Assembly (NCBI GenBank): GCA_027924585.1
Contig: BSBM01000602.1
Location: 12,154,501-12,218,500, forward strand
Source of the DNA: Larix kaempferi
Taxonomy: Eukaryota > Streptophyta > Pinopsida > Pinales > Pinaceae
Reading direction: 5' to 3'
Length of the DNA: 64,000 nt
The notes under the pieces were generated by a model that made no database searches, was not told where the DNA came from, and worked only from the letters and a program-made list of their open reading frames with translations. Positions 37,234-48,240 of this stretch are shown here, one piece after another (position 1 is the first letter of the stretch; each line of letters opens with the position of its first letter). Position numbers and translations under genes: made by a program.

Positions 37234-39574
37234 TTATGAAGGTAAAAAGGGTTGGGCATGGGGTTTTGATTATTACCTTATGATTAGGCACAGTTTTCTC
37301 TTCATAATCTAAAAGAATGGTTAAAAAATTGAAGATAAGGAAGCATATAAGTGTGGAAGGGTACTTTGGTAAGATGAGAGAAAGAGAAGATTAGGAAGTA
37401 GAAAATTAGGGAAGAGTTATATGTTTCATGGAAATATTTAATTTTATAAAAGTATTTAGTTTTTTTTCTATGCTTGTTTTTAATAATTATATTTCTTAAC
37501 TCAAAAAATATTTTTTTTGTTTTTGTTTTAACTTTGCTCAATTTTCATATTTTTAGTGAGCATTGTGAAATTTTCATAATTTTTTTATAATTTAAAATAT
37601 AAATTTTGTGTAACTTATTTTAAGTTTGCTCATTTTCATACTTTTATTAAGCATTGTGAAATTTTCATAATTTTCTTCTAGTATTTTAAAAATTAACACT
37701 TAATTTTTCATATTGTTTTCTTGTATAGAATTTAAAGAGATGTACTTTTTGTCAATGTTATTCTTAATAATTTAGTTTCTTTTTTCCATATTAAAATAGT
37801 TAGGATTAATAATTAAGAGTTTGTTGAAATAGTTCAGAGTTCAAGTTAATAATTATGAGTATGTTGAAATATGTTAGGATTAGTTTTCTCTTCATAATCT
37901 AAAAGATTGGTTAAAAGATTGAAGATAAAGAAGCATATAAGTGTGGAAGGGTACTTTGGTAAGATGAGAGAAAGAGAAGATCAGATAGGAAGTAGAAAAC
38001 TAGGGAAGAGTTATATGTTTCATGGAAATATTTAATTTTATAAAAGTATTTAGTTTTTTTTCTATGCTTGTTTTTAATAATTATATTTCTTAACTCAAAA
38101 AATATTTGTTTGTTTTTATTTTAACTTTGCTCATTTTTCATATTTTTAGTGAACATTGTGAAATTTTCATAATTTTTTTCTAATTTAAAAACTAAATTTT
38201 GTGTAACTTATTTTAACTTTCCTCATTTTCATACTTTTACTAAGCATTGTGAAATTTTTATAATTTTCTTCTAGTATTTTAAAAATTAACACTTAATTTT
38301 CCATATTGTTTTCTTGTATAGAATTTTAAGAGATGACGTGAAATGTATATTTTCTTGTAATTAGTACTATGATGTTGTACATAGAGACTTGATACATACT
38401 TTTTGTCAATGTTATTCTTAATAATTTAGTTTCTTTTTTCCATATTAAAATAGTTAGGATTAATAATTAAGAGTTTGTTGAAATAGTTGAGAGTTCAAGT
38501 TAATAATTATGAGTATGTTGAAATAGGTTAGAGTTCTAGTTAATCGTTCTTAGTTTAAAGCTTTGTTAGATTATAAATTGCTATCTTGTTTGCTTTTGGT
38601 AAATTGTTTTTCAATGTTTTTTTCATGGTTATATATAAAAATTTAATTGAAATATTTAAATGAGAATAACATTGTAGAAAATATTTTTTATGAATATTAA
38701 ATTGTATATATATTTTATATTGTTTGCATTACTATGTTGACCATAGGGGTTTTATTGAAAGTCTTGTATAGAGTGTTTTCAAAGGACCATTTTGGGAAAT
38801 TGCCTGGAAACAATTTCCTAACTCGGTAGCTTGACACATGTGCCTTTGTTGTAGCTGGAAACTGGGACGTCGTTGCGCTAGTAATAGGTGGAGGGAGGTA
38901 ACTCCCAGAGAAGCCCTCCCAATATGCCCCAAGTTGGGTGGTCGACCATGTATACACAAGGTTTTTAAAGTGGTCTAACAAGGGACCCCCCTTTGTTGAC
39001 ACTCTATTCAAGCAACCTAGGAGTTAGGATTTCTTTCCTTGGTAATTATAAATTTAACCTCCTCTAAACCTTAGTTACATTAGCCACTCTCATCCATTCT
39101 CTCTCTCTCTCTCTCCCTCTCTCTCTTAACCCCTAACCCAAAATATCTTTATCTCTCTCTAAACAACTAACCCCACCCTTAACCCCCAATCTCTCTCTCT
39201 CTAAAACCCTAACACCTCTTTCTCTCTCTCTAAATCCTAAGCCCCAATATCTCTCTCTCCCTAAACCCATAACCACTAATATATCTCTCTCTAAACTCCT
39301 AACATCCAATCACTCCGCTCTCTCTCTCAAATCCTCACCTCCAAATCTCTCTCTCTCTGCCACTAAACCTATAACCCCCAATCTCCCTCTCTTTAAACCT
39401 CTAACCCACAATATCTCTCTCTTTGTCCATAAATCGCTAACCTCCAATCTCTCTCTCTCTCTCTCTCTCTCAATCCTTAAACACCAATATCTCTCTCTAA
39501 ACCACTAACCCCCAATCTCTCTCTAAACCCCGAATCCCTATTCTCTCACTCACTCTCTAAACCTTTAACCCTCA

Positions 39575-39612
<38 letters not shown>

Positions 39613-40660
39613 AAACACCTAAACTCCAATCTCTCTCTCTCTCTCTCTATAGATGCCTCTCTCTCTCTCTATATATATATATATATCTACCTATCAATTA
39701 TTTATCTATCTAAATGTATAAACCCTAAACTCTCTCTCTCTCTCTCTCTAAACCCCTGACCCCAATATTTTTAACTCTCTCTCTCTCTCTCTCTCAACCC
39801 CTAACGACCACTATCCCTATTTCCATATCTCTCTCTTCAAACCCCTAAACCACAATCTCTATATCTCTCTCTAAACCCCTAATCCTCTCTCTCTCTCTCT
39901 AAACCCTCAATCTAATATCTCTCACTCTAACCCCTAATCCTTAATCTCTCTCTCTCTCTCTAAACCCCTAACCTCCAATCTCTCTCTCTCTCTCTCTCTC
40001 AACTCCTAACCACCAGTCTCAATCATTATATAACTCTCTCTCTAAACACATTACCCCTATATCTCTATCTCTCTCTAAACCCCTAACCCCCAATCTCTAA
40101 CTCTCTCTCTTAACCACTAATCCTCAATCTCTCTCTAAACCCCTAACCTCCAATCTCTCTCTCTCTCTCTCTCTAAAACCCTAAAAATCCAAATCCCTCT
40201 CTCTCTCTCTCTCAATCCTTAACCCCAAGTTTCTCTCTCTCCCTTTTTCTCTAAACCCCAACCACAAATTTGTCTCCCTATGAAATTCTAATCCCCAATA
40301 TCTCCATCTTTCTCTCTCTAAAGCATTAGCCCTCAATCTCTCTCTCTCTATAAACCCCTAATCCCCAATTCTCTCTCTCTAAACCCCTAACCACCAATTT
40401 CTCTATTTTTATCTCTTTGTCTCTTTCTCAAAACTCATAACCACCAATCCCTCTATCTCTCTCTAAACCATTAACCCCCGATATCTCTCTCTTTGAAAGC
40501 CTAATCCTCAATCTTTGTCTTCCTATATCCCTCTCTCTAAACCTCGAAACCCCAATCTCCCTCTCTCTCACTAAACCCTAACCATCATTCTCTCTCTCTC
40601 TCTCTAAACAAATAACCCCACCCCCAACCTCCAATATTTCTCTTTATAAAACCCTAACAC

Positions 40661-40705
<45 letters not shown>

Positions 40706-41589
40706 TGCTAACCACTAATCTCTCTCATTCCATCTCTCTCTCTCTCCAAATCCTTAACCCCCAATCTCTCTCTCTCTAAACCCCTAACACCCAATATATC
40801 TCTTCCTATCACTCTCTCTCTAAACACCAAACCCCCAATATCCCTCTCTCTCTCTAAACCCCTAACCAACATTCTATCTCATATATCTCTCTCTCTAAAC
40901 CCCTAACCCTCAATCTCTCTGTCTTTCTCTCTCTCTCTAAACCACTAACCCCCAATATATATCTATCTCTCTAAACCATTAATCCCCAATCTATCCCTCT
41001 CTAACCCTCTAAACCCCAATCTCCATCTCTCCAAACCCTTAACACCGAATATCTTTGTCCCTTTCTCTCTCTCTTTCACTCTCTCTTTATCTATATATAT
41101 ATCTATCTATATAAACCCCTAACCCTTAACCCCCAATATCTCTCTCTCTCTCTCTCAACCCTAACCACTAATCTCCCTCTCTCTAAACTCCTAACACCCA
41201 ATCGCTCTATCTTTATCTTTATAAAGCATTAACACTCAAACTCTCACTCTCTCTAAACCATTAATCCCCAACTATCTCTCTCTCACTAAAACCCTAATAC
41301 ATAATATTTCTCTCCCTCTCTCTAAACCCCTAACCACCAATATCTCTCTCTCTAAACCCATAACTCCTAATCTCTCTCTATATATCTCTAAACTACTAAC
41401 CCCCAATATCTCTCTCTATAAACCCCTAACCCTCAATATCTCTCTTCTTATCTCCCTCTCACTCTAAACCCTGAACCCCCAATCTCCCTCTCTCACTAAA
41501 CCCTAACCACCATTCTCTCTCTTTCAATCTCCCTCTCTAAACTTCTAACCACCAATTTCTTTATCTCTCTCTAAACAACTAACCCCCAA

Positions 41590-41631
<42 letters not shown>

Positions 41632-41715
41632 AGCCCCTAAAACCCTATATATATATATATTTAAGCCCCTAATCCCCAATCTCTCTCTATGCCTCCCTAA
41701 GCCACTAACACGCAA

Positions 41716-41746
<31 letters not shown>

Positions 41747-42057
41747 CTAACCCACAATATCTCTCTCCCTAAACCCTTAACCACCATTTTCTCTCTCTCT
41801 CTCTCTCTAAACACCTGACCTCAATCTCTCTATATCTCTCTAGAAAACTAACCCCACCCCTAACTACCAATCTCTCTCTCTCTCTAAACCCCTAACCCCC
41901 GTTCTCTATCTCTCTCTCTCTCTCTCAATCTAAACCTCTAACCCTCTCTCTCTCTCTCTCTCTCTCTCTAAACAACTAACCTCCTATCTCTCCCTCTCTC
42001 TAAACCCCTAACCCCCAATCTCTCTCTCTCTCTCTCCCTTAATCCCTAACCCCCAAT
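37234..42057. repeat. Nested duplicated unit, copy 2 (spacer S2 plus array)
   Basis: Direct copy of 29381-34240, offset 7853 in the spacer and 7817 at the array end. The left edge follows a T-run at 37219-37235. Its array continues past 42057 without the break seen in copy 1. The spacer again carries two tandem ~588-bp units (about 37290-38550). Confidence 0.88.
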
Positions 42058-42536
42058 CGCTCTTTCTCTCTCGCTAAACCCCTAACCGCCATTCTCTCTC
42101 TCTCTCTCTCTCTCTCTAAACACCTAACCCCCAATCTCTATATCTCTTTATCTCTTTAAACAATTAAACCCATGTGACCAATAACCCCCAATTTATCCCT
42201 CTCTTAAAAACCCTAACACCCAATCATTCTCTCTCTCTCTCTCTAAACACCTACCACCATTCTCTCTCTCTCTCTCTCTCTCTAAACTCCTAGCCCCCAA
42301 TCTCTTTACCTCTCGCTAAAACCCTAACCCCCAATCTCTCAGTCTCTAAACCCCTAAACCTCAATCTCTCTCTTCTTATATCTTCATCTCTAAACCCTGA
42401 ACCCCTTATCTCTCTATCTCTCTCTAAACCCCTAACCCCCAATCTCTATCTCTCTCTCTAAACCCCTAACCTCCAATATCTCTCTCTCTCTATTCCCCTA
42501 AACCCAAATTTCTCTTTCTCTCTCTCTCTAAACCCC

Positions 42537-42575
<39 letters not shown>

Positions 42576-43522
42576 AACCCCTAACTCCCAATCTCTCTCT
42601 CTCTCCCTCTCTCTCTAAACCCTCACCAAAAATTTGTCGCTCTCTCTGGAATTCTAATCCCCAATCTCTCTGTATTTCTCTCTCTAAAGCATTAAATCCC
42701 AATCTCTCTCTCTCTCTCTAAAACCCTGACACCTAATCTTTCTCTCTCTCTATAAACCCCTAACCACCAATTTCTCTCTTTCTATCTCTATATCTCTCTC
42801 TCGAAACCCATAACCACCAATCTCTCAATCTCTCTTTAAACCACTAACCCCCAATATAGCTCTCTTTAAAATCCTAATTCCCAATCTTTGTCTTCCTATA
42901 TCCCTCTCACTCTAAACCTTAAAACCCCAATCTCCCTCTCTCTCACTAAACCCTAACCACCATTCTCTCTCTCTCTCTCTCTCTAAATCCCTGACACCCA
43001 TTCTCTCTATCTCTCTCTAAATAAATAATCCCACCCCTAACCTACAATATCTCTCTTTATAAAACCCTCTCTCTCTCTCTCAAGCACTAACCACTAATCT
43101 CTCTCATTCCATCTCTCTCTCTCTCTCTCTCAAAACCCCTAACCCCTAATATCTATATCTCTCTCCAAACTTGTAACCTACGATCTCTCTCTCTCAAAAC
43201 CCCTAACACCCAATATATCTCTTTCTATTACTCTCTCTCCAAAAACTAAATCATCAATCTCCCTCTTTCTCTCTAAACCCCTGACCAACATTCTCTCTCA
43301 TCTATCTTTCTCTCTAAACCCATAACCCCCAATATCTCTATCTCTCTCTAAACAACTAACCCCCAATCTCTCTCTCTCTCAGCACCTAATCCCCAATCTC
43401 TCTCTATGTATCTCTAAACCACTAACACCCAAACTCTCTATCTCTCTCTCTCTTTTTATATCTTCCTCTCTAAACCCTGAACCCCCAATCTACCTCTCTA
43501 TCTGTAAACCCTGAACCACCAT

Positions 43523-43553
<31 letters not shown>

Positions 43554-43726
43554 AAACACCTAATCACTAGTCTCTCTATCTATCTAAGCAACTAACCCCA
43601 AATATATCCCTCTCCATCTATTTATTTGAGCCCCTAACCCCCAACCTCTCTCTCTCTCTCTCTCTCTCTAAATCCTTAAGCCCCAATATCTCTCTCCCTA
43701 AACCCCTAACCCTCAATCCCTCTCTC
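39091..43726 (-). repeat. Array R2: (TC)n plus C-rich telomere-like cores
   Basis: The longest array (about 4.6 kb), C-rich strand on +. The first ~2.97 kb duplicates R1. The part from about 41890 to 43726 is the inverted counterpart of 27338-29245. It ends exactly at the first base of an LTR (TGTTAGGAACCC, 43727). Small open frames in it (for example 42490-42702) are Arg/Glu repeat artefacts. Confidence 0.9.
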
Positions 43727-44100
43727 TGTTAGGAACCCATGTCTTTACTTTGTTACTAGGATGTTGTTGGACGCATATGCTTTGTAAGTCGTCCCGTAGT
43801 AATTGTTGATCAATAGTTTGTGTTATTGTTGTTGGCGCATATGCTTTGTAAGTCGCCCGTAGTATTGTTGATCCATAGTTTGTAACGGCCCATGGTTTCG
43901 ACCCATAGTATTGGCGCCTAGAATTAGTATATAAGTGTGTGTTGAGACCTATGAAGGCACCGTGAAGTTATTGTATTGAGCTTGCTCAAAGGAGGTTTCC
44001 CCCTCGAAGTGGCCTGTGATCAATACAAAAGTGATTCTGAGTTCTGTCATTTCTGCTATTTCACGTATTCTTGTTAATTAATTGTTGCAGTTGCCTCACA
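43727..44100 (+). repeat. LTR of element C (374 bp)
   Basis: Starts TGTTAGGAACCC and ends TTGCCTCACA, followed after two bases by a PBS, so it is a 5' LTR reading rightward. Inside, a ~64-bp segment (GTTGTTGGACGCATATGC...) is tandemly duplicated at about 43762-43890. No 3' LTR was found in the window. The superfamily cannot be told from the LTR alone. Confidence 0.85.
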
Positions 44101-44102
44101 TC

Positions 44103-44115
44103 TGGTATCAGAGCA
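44103..44115 (+). other. Primer binding site of element C
   Basis: TGGTATCAGAGCA, complementary to the initiator tRNA-Met 3' end, two bases after the LTR. Confidence 0.88.
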
Positions 44116-44654
44116 CTTTCTTGGGCTTGCTGGGTGAAATTTCTGCCAAATTTTTTTTCGCATCTGTTGCAAGTTCGGATTTGCGAATAATCCCTATCCG
44201 CTTAACTGTGGGAAGTACTTGGGCATAAGCCCTAAAACTCATTGTGAGGAGTACCACAAGAACCCCGAAGTAGCTGGCCCATTGAGAGGACCTGCCGGCG
44301 AAAAGGGCAACGACCCCTACCCGATTGACTAGTTCCCACCCGTGAGGTAAACCAAGAGCTGTCGTTTGTGGCAAAGCGGTTATCAGTTTTACCTGAGCCG
44401 TGGAGTGAGGGGTACTGCCCCAATACGCAAGCCATCAGACAGCATTGGTGGCCGAGTGAAAACCCTGAACTGTTAGGAAGCCGCACATACCTGGGGTCCA
44501 TATCTACCTTCAGCTGAACTATTGTCGATCACTGCTGCGCCGTTTCAGACCCATTTTGCAAGCCGTTCCAGATCCAGTCGTTCGGCGTTGTTCCAGAATC
44601 CTTCGAACCGGAGATCCCATTCTGCAAGCAGAGCCGTAGCCACTCCAGTCTGTT
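44116..44654 (+). other. Untranslated leader of element C
   Basis: About 540 bp, GC-richer than its surroundings, following the PBS with no sustained open frame on + and no gag recognised. It ends at the first A-tract. The opposite-strand frames (44108-44501) look like shadows. Confidence 0.6.
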
Positions 44655-44702
44655 AAAAAAAAAAAAAAAAAAAAAACCCCGAGCCGTAGCCGTACCAGTC
44701 TG

Positions 44703-44794
<92 letters not shown>

Positions 44795-44818
44795 CCGAGC
44801 CGTAGCCGTACCAGTCTG

Positions 44819-44854
<36 letters not shown>
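44655..44854 (+). repeat. Three A-tracts separated by a 26-bp unit
   Basis: A22 (44655-44676), unit 44677-44702, A90 (44703-44792), identical unit 44793-44818, then A36 (44819-44854). The unit begins CCCCGAGCCGTAG and ends CCAGTCTG. A diverged copy precedes the first tract at 44629-44654. Confidence 0.9.
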
Positions 44855-44855
<1 letters not shown>

Positions 44856-44861
44856 CCCTTC

Positions 44862-46901
44862 TCAAATCCTCAAAGTACCTTGTCTTTTGGCCTCCCTAAG
44901 AGCCCTGCTCAAATCCTCTGCAACCAGGAGGAAAAGTAATGGGGACAATGGACAACCTTGTCTAAGACCTCTCTCTGAGTGAAAGAAGGGGGAGGCCGCC
45001 CCATTGATAAGTACAGAGAAAGAAACCGTTGTAATACAACTCATGATCCACCTGATAAAACCAATACGAAAACCCAAATGTGTGAGAAGCATACGAATAT
45101 AAAGCCAACTTACTTTGTCATGGGCCTTGGATAAATCTATTTTGAGGATAGCTCCTTTAAGCTTCTTTGTTTTGATACCGTGCAATCCTTCTTGGGTTAT
45201 TCCAATAACCTCATGGATTTGTCTACCTTCCAAAAAACCAAATTTTTCTCCTGAAATATGTATGGAAAAAATACCTTTCAACCTTCTAGCTATGATTTTA
45301 GACACAACCTTGTAGACACAATTGCAAAGTGAGATAGGTATAAAATCATTGAGTGAAGAAGGATTGTCATATTTGGGGATCAAAGCAATGAAGGTTGAAT
45401 TGAAATAGGCCGGAATCCTCCCAGTGAGTCTTGTATCCTCCACCACCTGAAGTAGATCCTCCCAAAGAAAATCATACAAAGCCAGGAGAAATTCGATGGA
45501 CCAACCATCCGGTCTCGGGATCTTGTCTTTTTGGAAGCTGTGTAGGGATGATTTTAATTCTTCTTCAGAAATATCATCCATCAATGCTCGATTATCATCC
45601 TCTTCCACAAAACGAGGAAAGAGTTGTGCCACTCTGATCACCTCCGCTGCTGTGGCCTGATTAGGAGCCCTAAAGAGTTCCTGAAAATGATCCACCCCCA
45701 CCCTAGCCATCCCTTCAAATGAAGTTTGTGGCTCACCAAGAGCGTTATCCAGGATCCAGATAGTATTTGCACCTACCCTTCCTTTTGTGTAGGCATGAAA
45801 GAACTTTGTGTTCTCATCCCCTGCTTCCAACCAAGTCGCTCTGCTCTTAAGTTGCCAGGTTTCTTCTTTTTCGAGTAGAAGGATGTTTCTCCTTCCTTCC
45901 AACCTTACCAAAAGTTCTTTGGACTCCCGAGTTGTCAAGTCTCCTCCCTCTTCATCATAAATCTTGGAAAGATCCTCCTCAATCAGTTTAAGTTCTCTGT
46001 CCTCTCTGATTCTCTTAACATGTGCCCAGTCTTTAATAGGGCCTTTAACCCTCTTTAAATTTGTAGCAAACTGAAAGGAGGTTGAGATATTAGCCCTAGG
46101 ATAGAAAGGTACCCACAGGGAATGTACCAAGGTAAAGAAGGAATCATCTTTCAACTAGGTTTTATTAAACTTTAGAGGACCAAGAGGTTTGGGAGGTCCA
46201 GGACGAAGTTCAATAAAAATAGGAAAGTGGTCAGAGGCTCCCCCCGATCCCACCCATTGTCTCAAGAGAAAGAATTTGTCCACCAAGTGTTCCGATACTA
46301 AGAACCGGTCCAACCTCTTTGCCATCTTGCTATCGCTAGCTTGATTGTTTCTCCAAGTAGGTTTGAGTTTTAAGGGCTCAATGTCAATCAAGTTTTTATC
46401 AGCTAGTCTCTGAGAGAAAAAACCGGCCAAAGGATCATGCCGAGCCCTAGGCCCCCAAACTTTCCATTGACCCAATGAAAAGTTCAAATGACCACCCAAT
46501 AGTATAGATACCCCCCGGAGAAGAGAATTGTTGAGTAGCACATCCCAGAAGGGGACACGACTTAGATAAGGTCCATAAACATTAACCAAAGTAAGGACTT
46601 CCCCTAAGTCCAAAGTTGAGAACGACAATCCAACAATAGAATCCATCCCCCAAATGTTGTGAATTTTAACAGACCTGCCATTCCAGCCAATAGCCAGGCC
46701 TCCAAAATGACCACGAACATCCAAATTTTCAAACGACCATCCACAGAACCAAATATCCAATCTCGCCTTCACCATCTCCCCATCGCCCATAGTTTCTTGT
46801 AGTAAAATGATGTCCGGGCAGTCTAAAGAGACCACCCTCCCGAGTGCTGATCTTTTATGGGGCCCAACCAGACCTCGACAATTGAAGGACATAATTTTCA
46901 T
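44862..46901 (-). pseudogene. LINE ORF2 (endonuclease-reverse transcriptase), 3'-truncated
   Basis: Plant L1-type ORF2 on the - strand. The endonuclease (46901-46155) starts MKIMSFNCRGL and shows LLQET, VNVYGP, RLDRFLVS and a terminal SDH. The GGDFN motif reads GGHLN (His codon 46488-46490), replacing a metal-site Asp. An in-frame TAG at 46155 (FNKT*LKDD) separates it from RT (46154-44862). RT has PISLCN, a motif A variant DLSKAHDKV and RGLRQGCPLSPLLF, then ends before the YADD motif. Thumb, RNase H and the poly-A end are absent. The 3' break abuts an A-tract on +, which would be poly-T on the LINE strand, so it is not the LINE's own tail. ORF2 starts 12 bp after the ORF1 stop, as in intact LINEs. 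Confidence 0.9.
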
Positions 46902-46915
46902 CAGTGACCCTTCTT

Positions 46916-48028
46916 CTAAGTTCGCACTACTCTAAGCGCCCGATCAATAGTCTGTTGTTTTCCTTCCAAAAGATCCAATCTAGCTTTGGATTGTGCCTTG
47001 GAGATAAAATACTTCCTCCCCCTACCTTTAGATGGCATAAATTTCCCAATTCCCAAACCCTTAGAGGCTTGTTTGGTGGCAGAGCATAGGAAGTATCCAG
47101 AATCAGTGGATTTAGGAGGGGAAGACGGGGAAGCTTCCTCCTGAAAGGTCGGGTCAGGGTCCGGATTCAGGCAGGGAGAAACCTCCTCCAGGGAGGCAGG
47201 AGGGGATTCGATGAGAAGTTTAGTACCCACATCAGATTGGGGGGTGATATTCAGATTTTTGAGGGTCTCAACCCAATCCATCCCAGCAAGTGAAACATTA
47301 TTCATATCAATTTTAATAGAAGGAGAAATGGAGGGAGGTGTAGTACCCACAAACTGTATCCCCTGAGTGTGCAGTAGCTCAGTTGGTCCGACAAAGTACT
47401 CCTCAATAGGAGCAGGAAGCTGCTCATCCTCCGAAGTAGGATCACGCACCTACTCCCTTCCAGTATCCTCCTGTACCAACAGAGAATGGGCTGGCCAAGT
47501 AGTTCCAGCTGGTGCAGTTTTTTCAATCCCATCCGACCATTTGTGGCGACCACCATTCCTAGTCCTGAGGGGAAGTTTGCATTCTGCCACTGGGTGTCCA
47601 TAAGCGTGACATCTCCTGCATCTAAAAGGGACATATTCATAGTCCAAATTTTGTACAAAGGTATATGGGCCCCAACTAAGCTTCATATCTTCCACAAGTC
47701 CTTCTCTGACATTCAGACTAACCAAGATCCTTGCAACCTTCTTTTGTTTTGTATAGTGAGAAGAGTAATCCCCTTCCAGGTAGGTACCAAGAATGTTCCC
47801 AATACCTCTAAAGTGTCGTTCAGACCAGTAGTGTAAAGGAATCCCTGGGAGGCGAACCCAAAATGGTACAATGTCCAAGCGTTCCCTGCTAGCATTGTAC
47901 ATCGGGTGCCAGGGCTTAAGTAAAACAGGGCAATGATCCCAACTCCAGTTCCGATTTAGTACCCAAAGAGCATGTTCAATCGAGAGGAAGTTAAATGCAA
48001 ACCAATTTAAACACAATGCTACAAACAT
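46916..48028 (-). pseudogene. LINE ORF1 (DUF4283-like plus CCHC knuckle), 5'-truncated
   Basis: RNA-binding ORF1 of the same LINE. The frame from 48028 contains a DUF4283-like region (FWVRLPGIPLHYWSE) and a zinc knuckle (CRRCHAYGHPVAEC), then meets a single in-frame TAG at 47450. It continues open as an acidic, Pro/Ser-rich tail to 46916. The N-terminal part of the DUF4283 region is missing, so the LINE is also 5'-truncated, the usual result of incomplete target-primed reverse transcription. It lies directly upstream of ORF2. Confidence 0.85.
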
Positions 48029-48159
48029 GCAATTATTTCATCATTGACATGCTCCTTTAAGAAGCAACTTTTCTACAAACTATGAGTTTATATCTGCCTT
48101 ACAAACAAAAGGAGAAAAATATAGTTGACAGGAAGGTAAGCAATTTCATATTGATCATT

Positions 48160-48240
48160 GATGACCCGGTTATATTTTTTGATGGTGCAGCCTCCATGGG
48201 ACAATGTGCAGTTGGGGGAACAATCATCCTGAACCAGGAT
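48160..48240 (+). pseudogene. RNase H-like fragment
   Basis: A short + strand reading VIFFDGAASMGQCAVGGTII resembles the first strand of plant retroelement RNase H domains (FDGA...G.GG). It is only about 27 residues long with nothing further downstream. It is probably a retroelement scrap, on the opposite strand from the LINE. Confidence 0.4.

Noticed and set aside
42490-42702. 70-codon Arg/Glu-rich frame
   Set aside because: Read-through of (GA)n array, no protein character.
27338-43726. CRISPR-like regular repeats
   Set aside because: Units vary in length and sequence with no unique spacers, in a plant nuclear context; satellite/microsatellite.
44108-44501. Two overlapping ~88-codon - strand frames in the leader of element C
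   Set aside because: They overlap in different frames, have no domain, and are antisense to the element.
44653-44865. 70-codon frame of almost pure Phe
   Set aside because: Translation of the A-tracts on the opposite strand.
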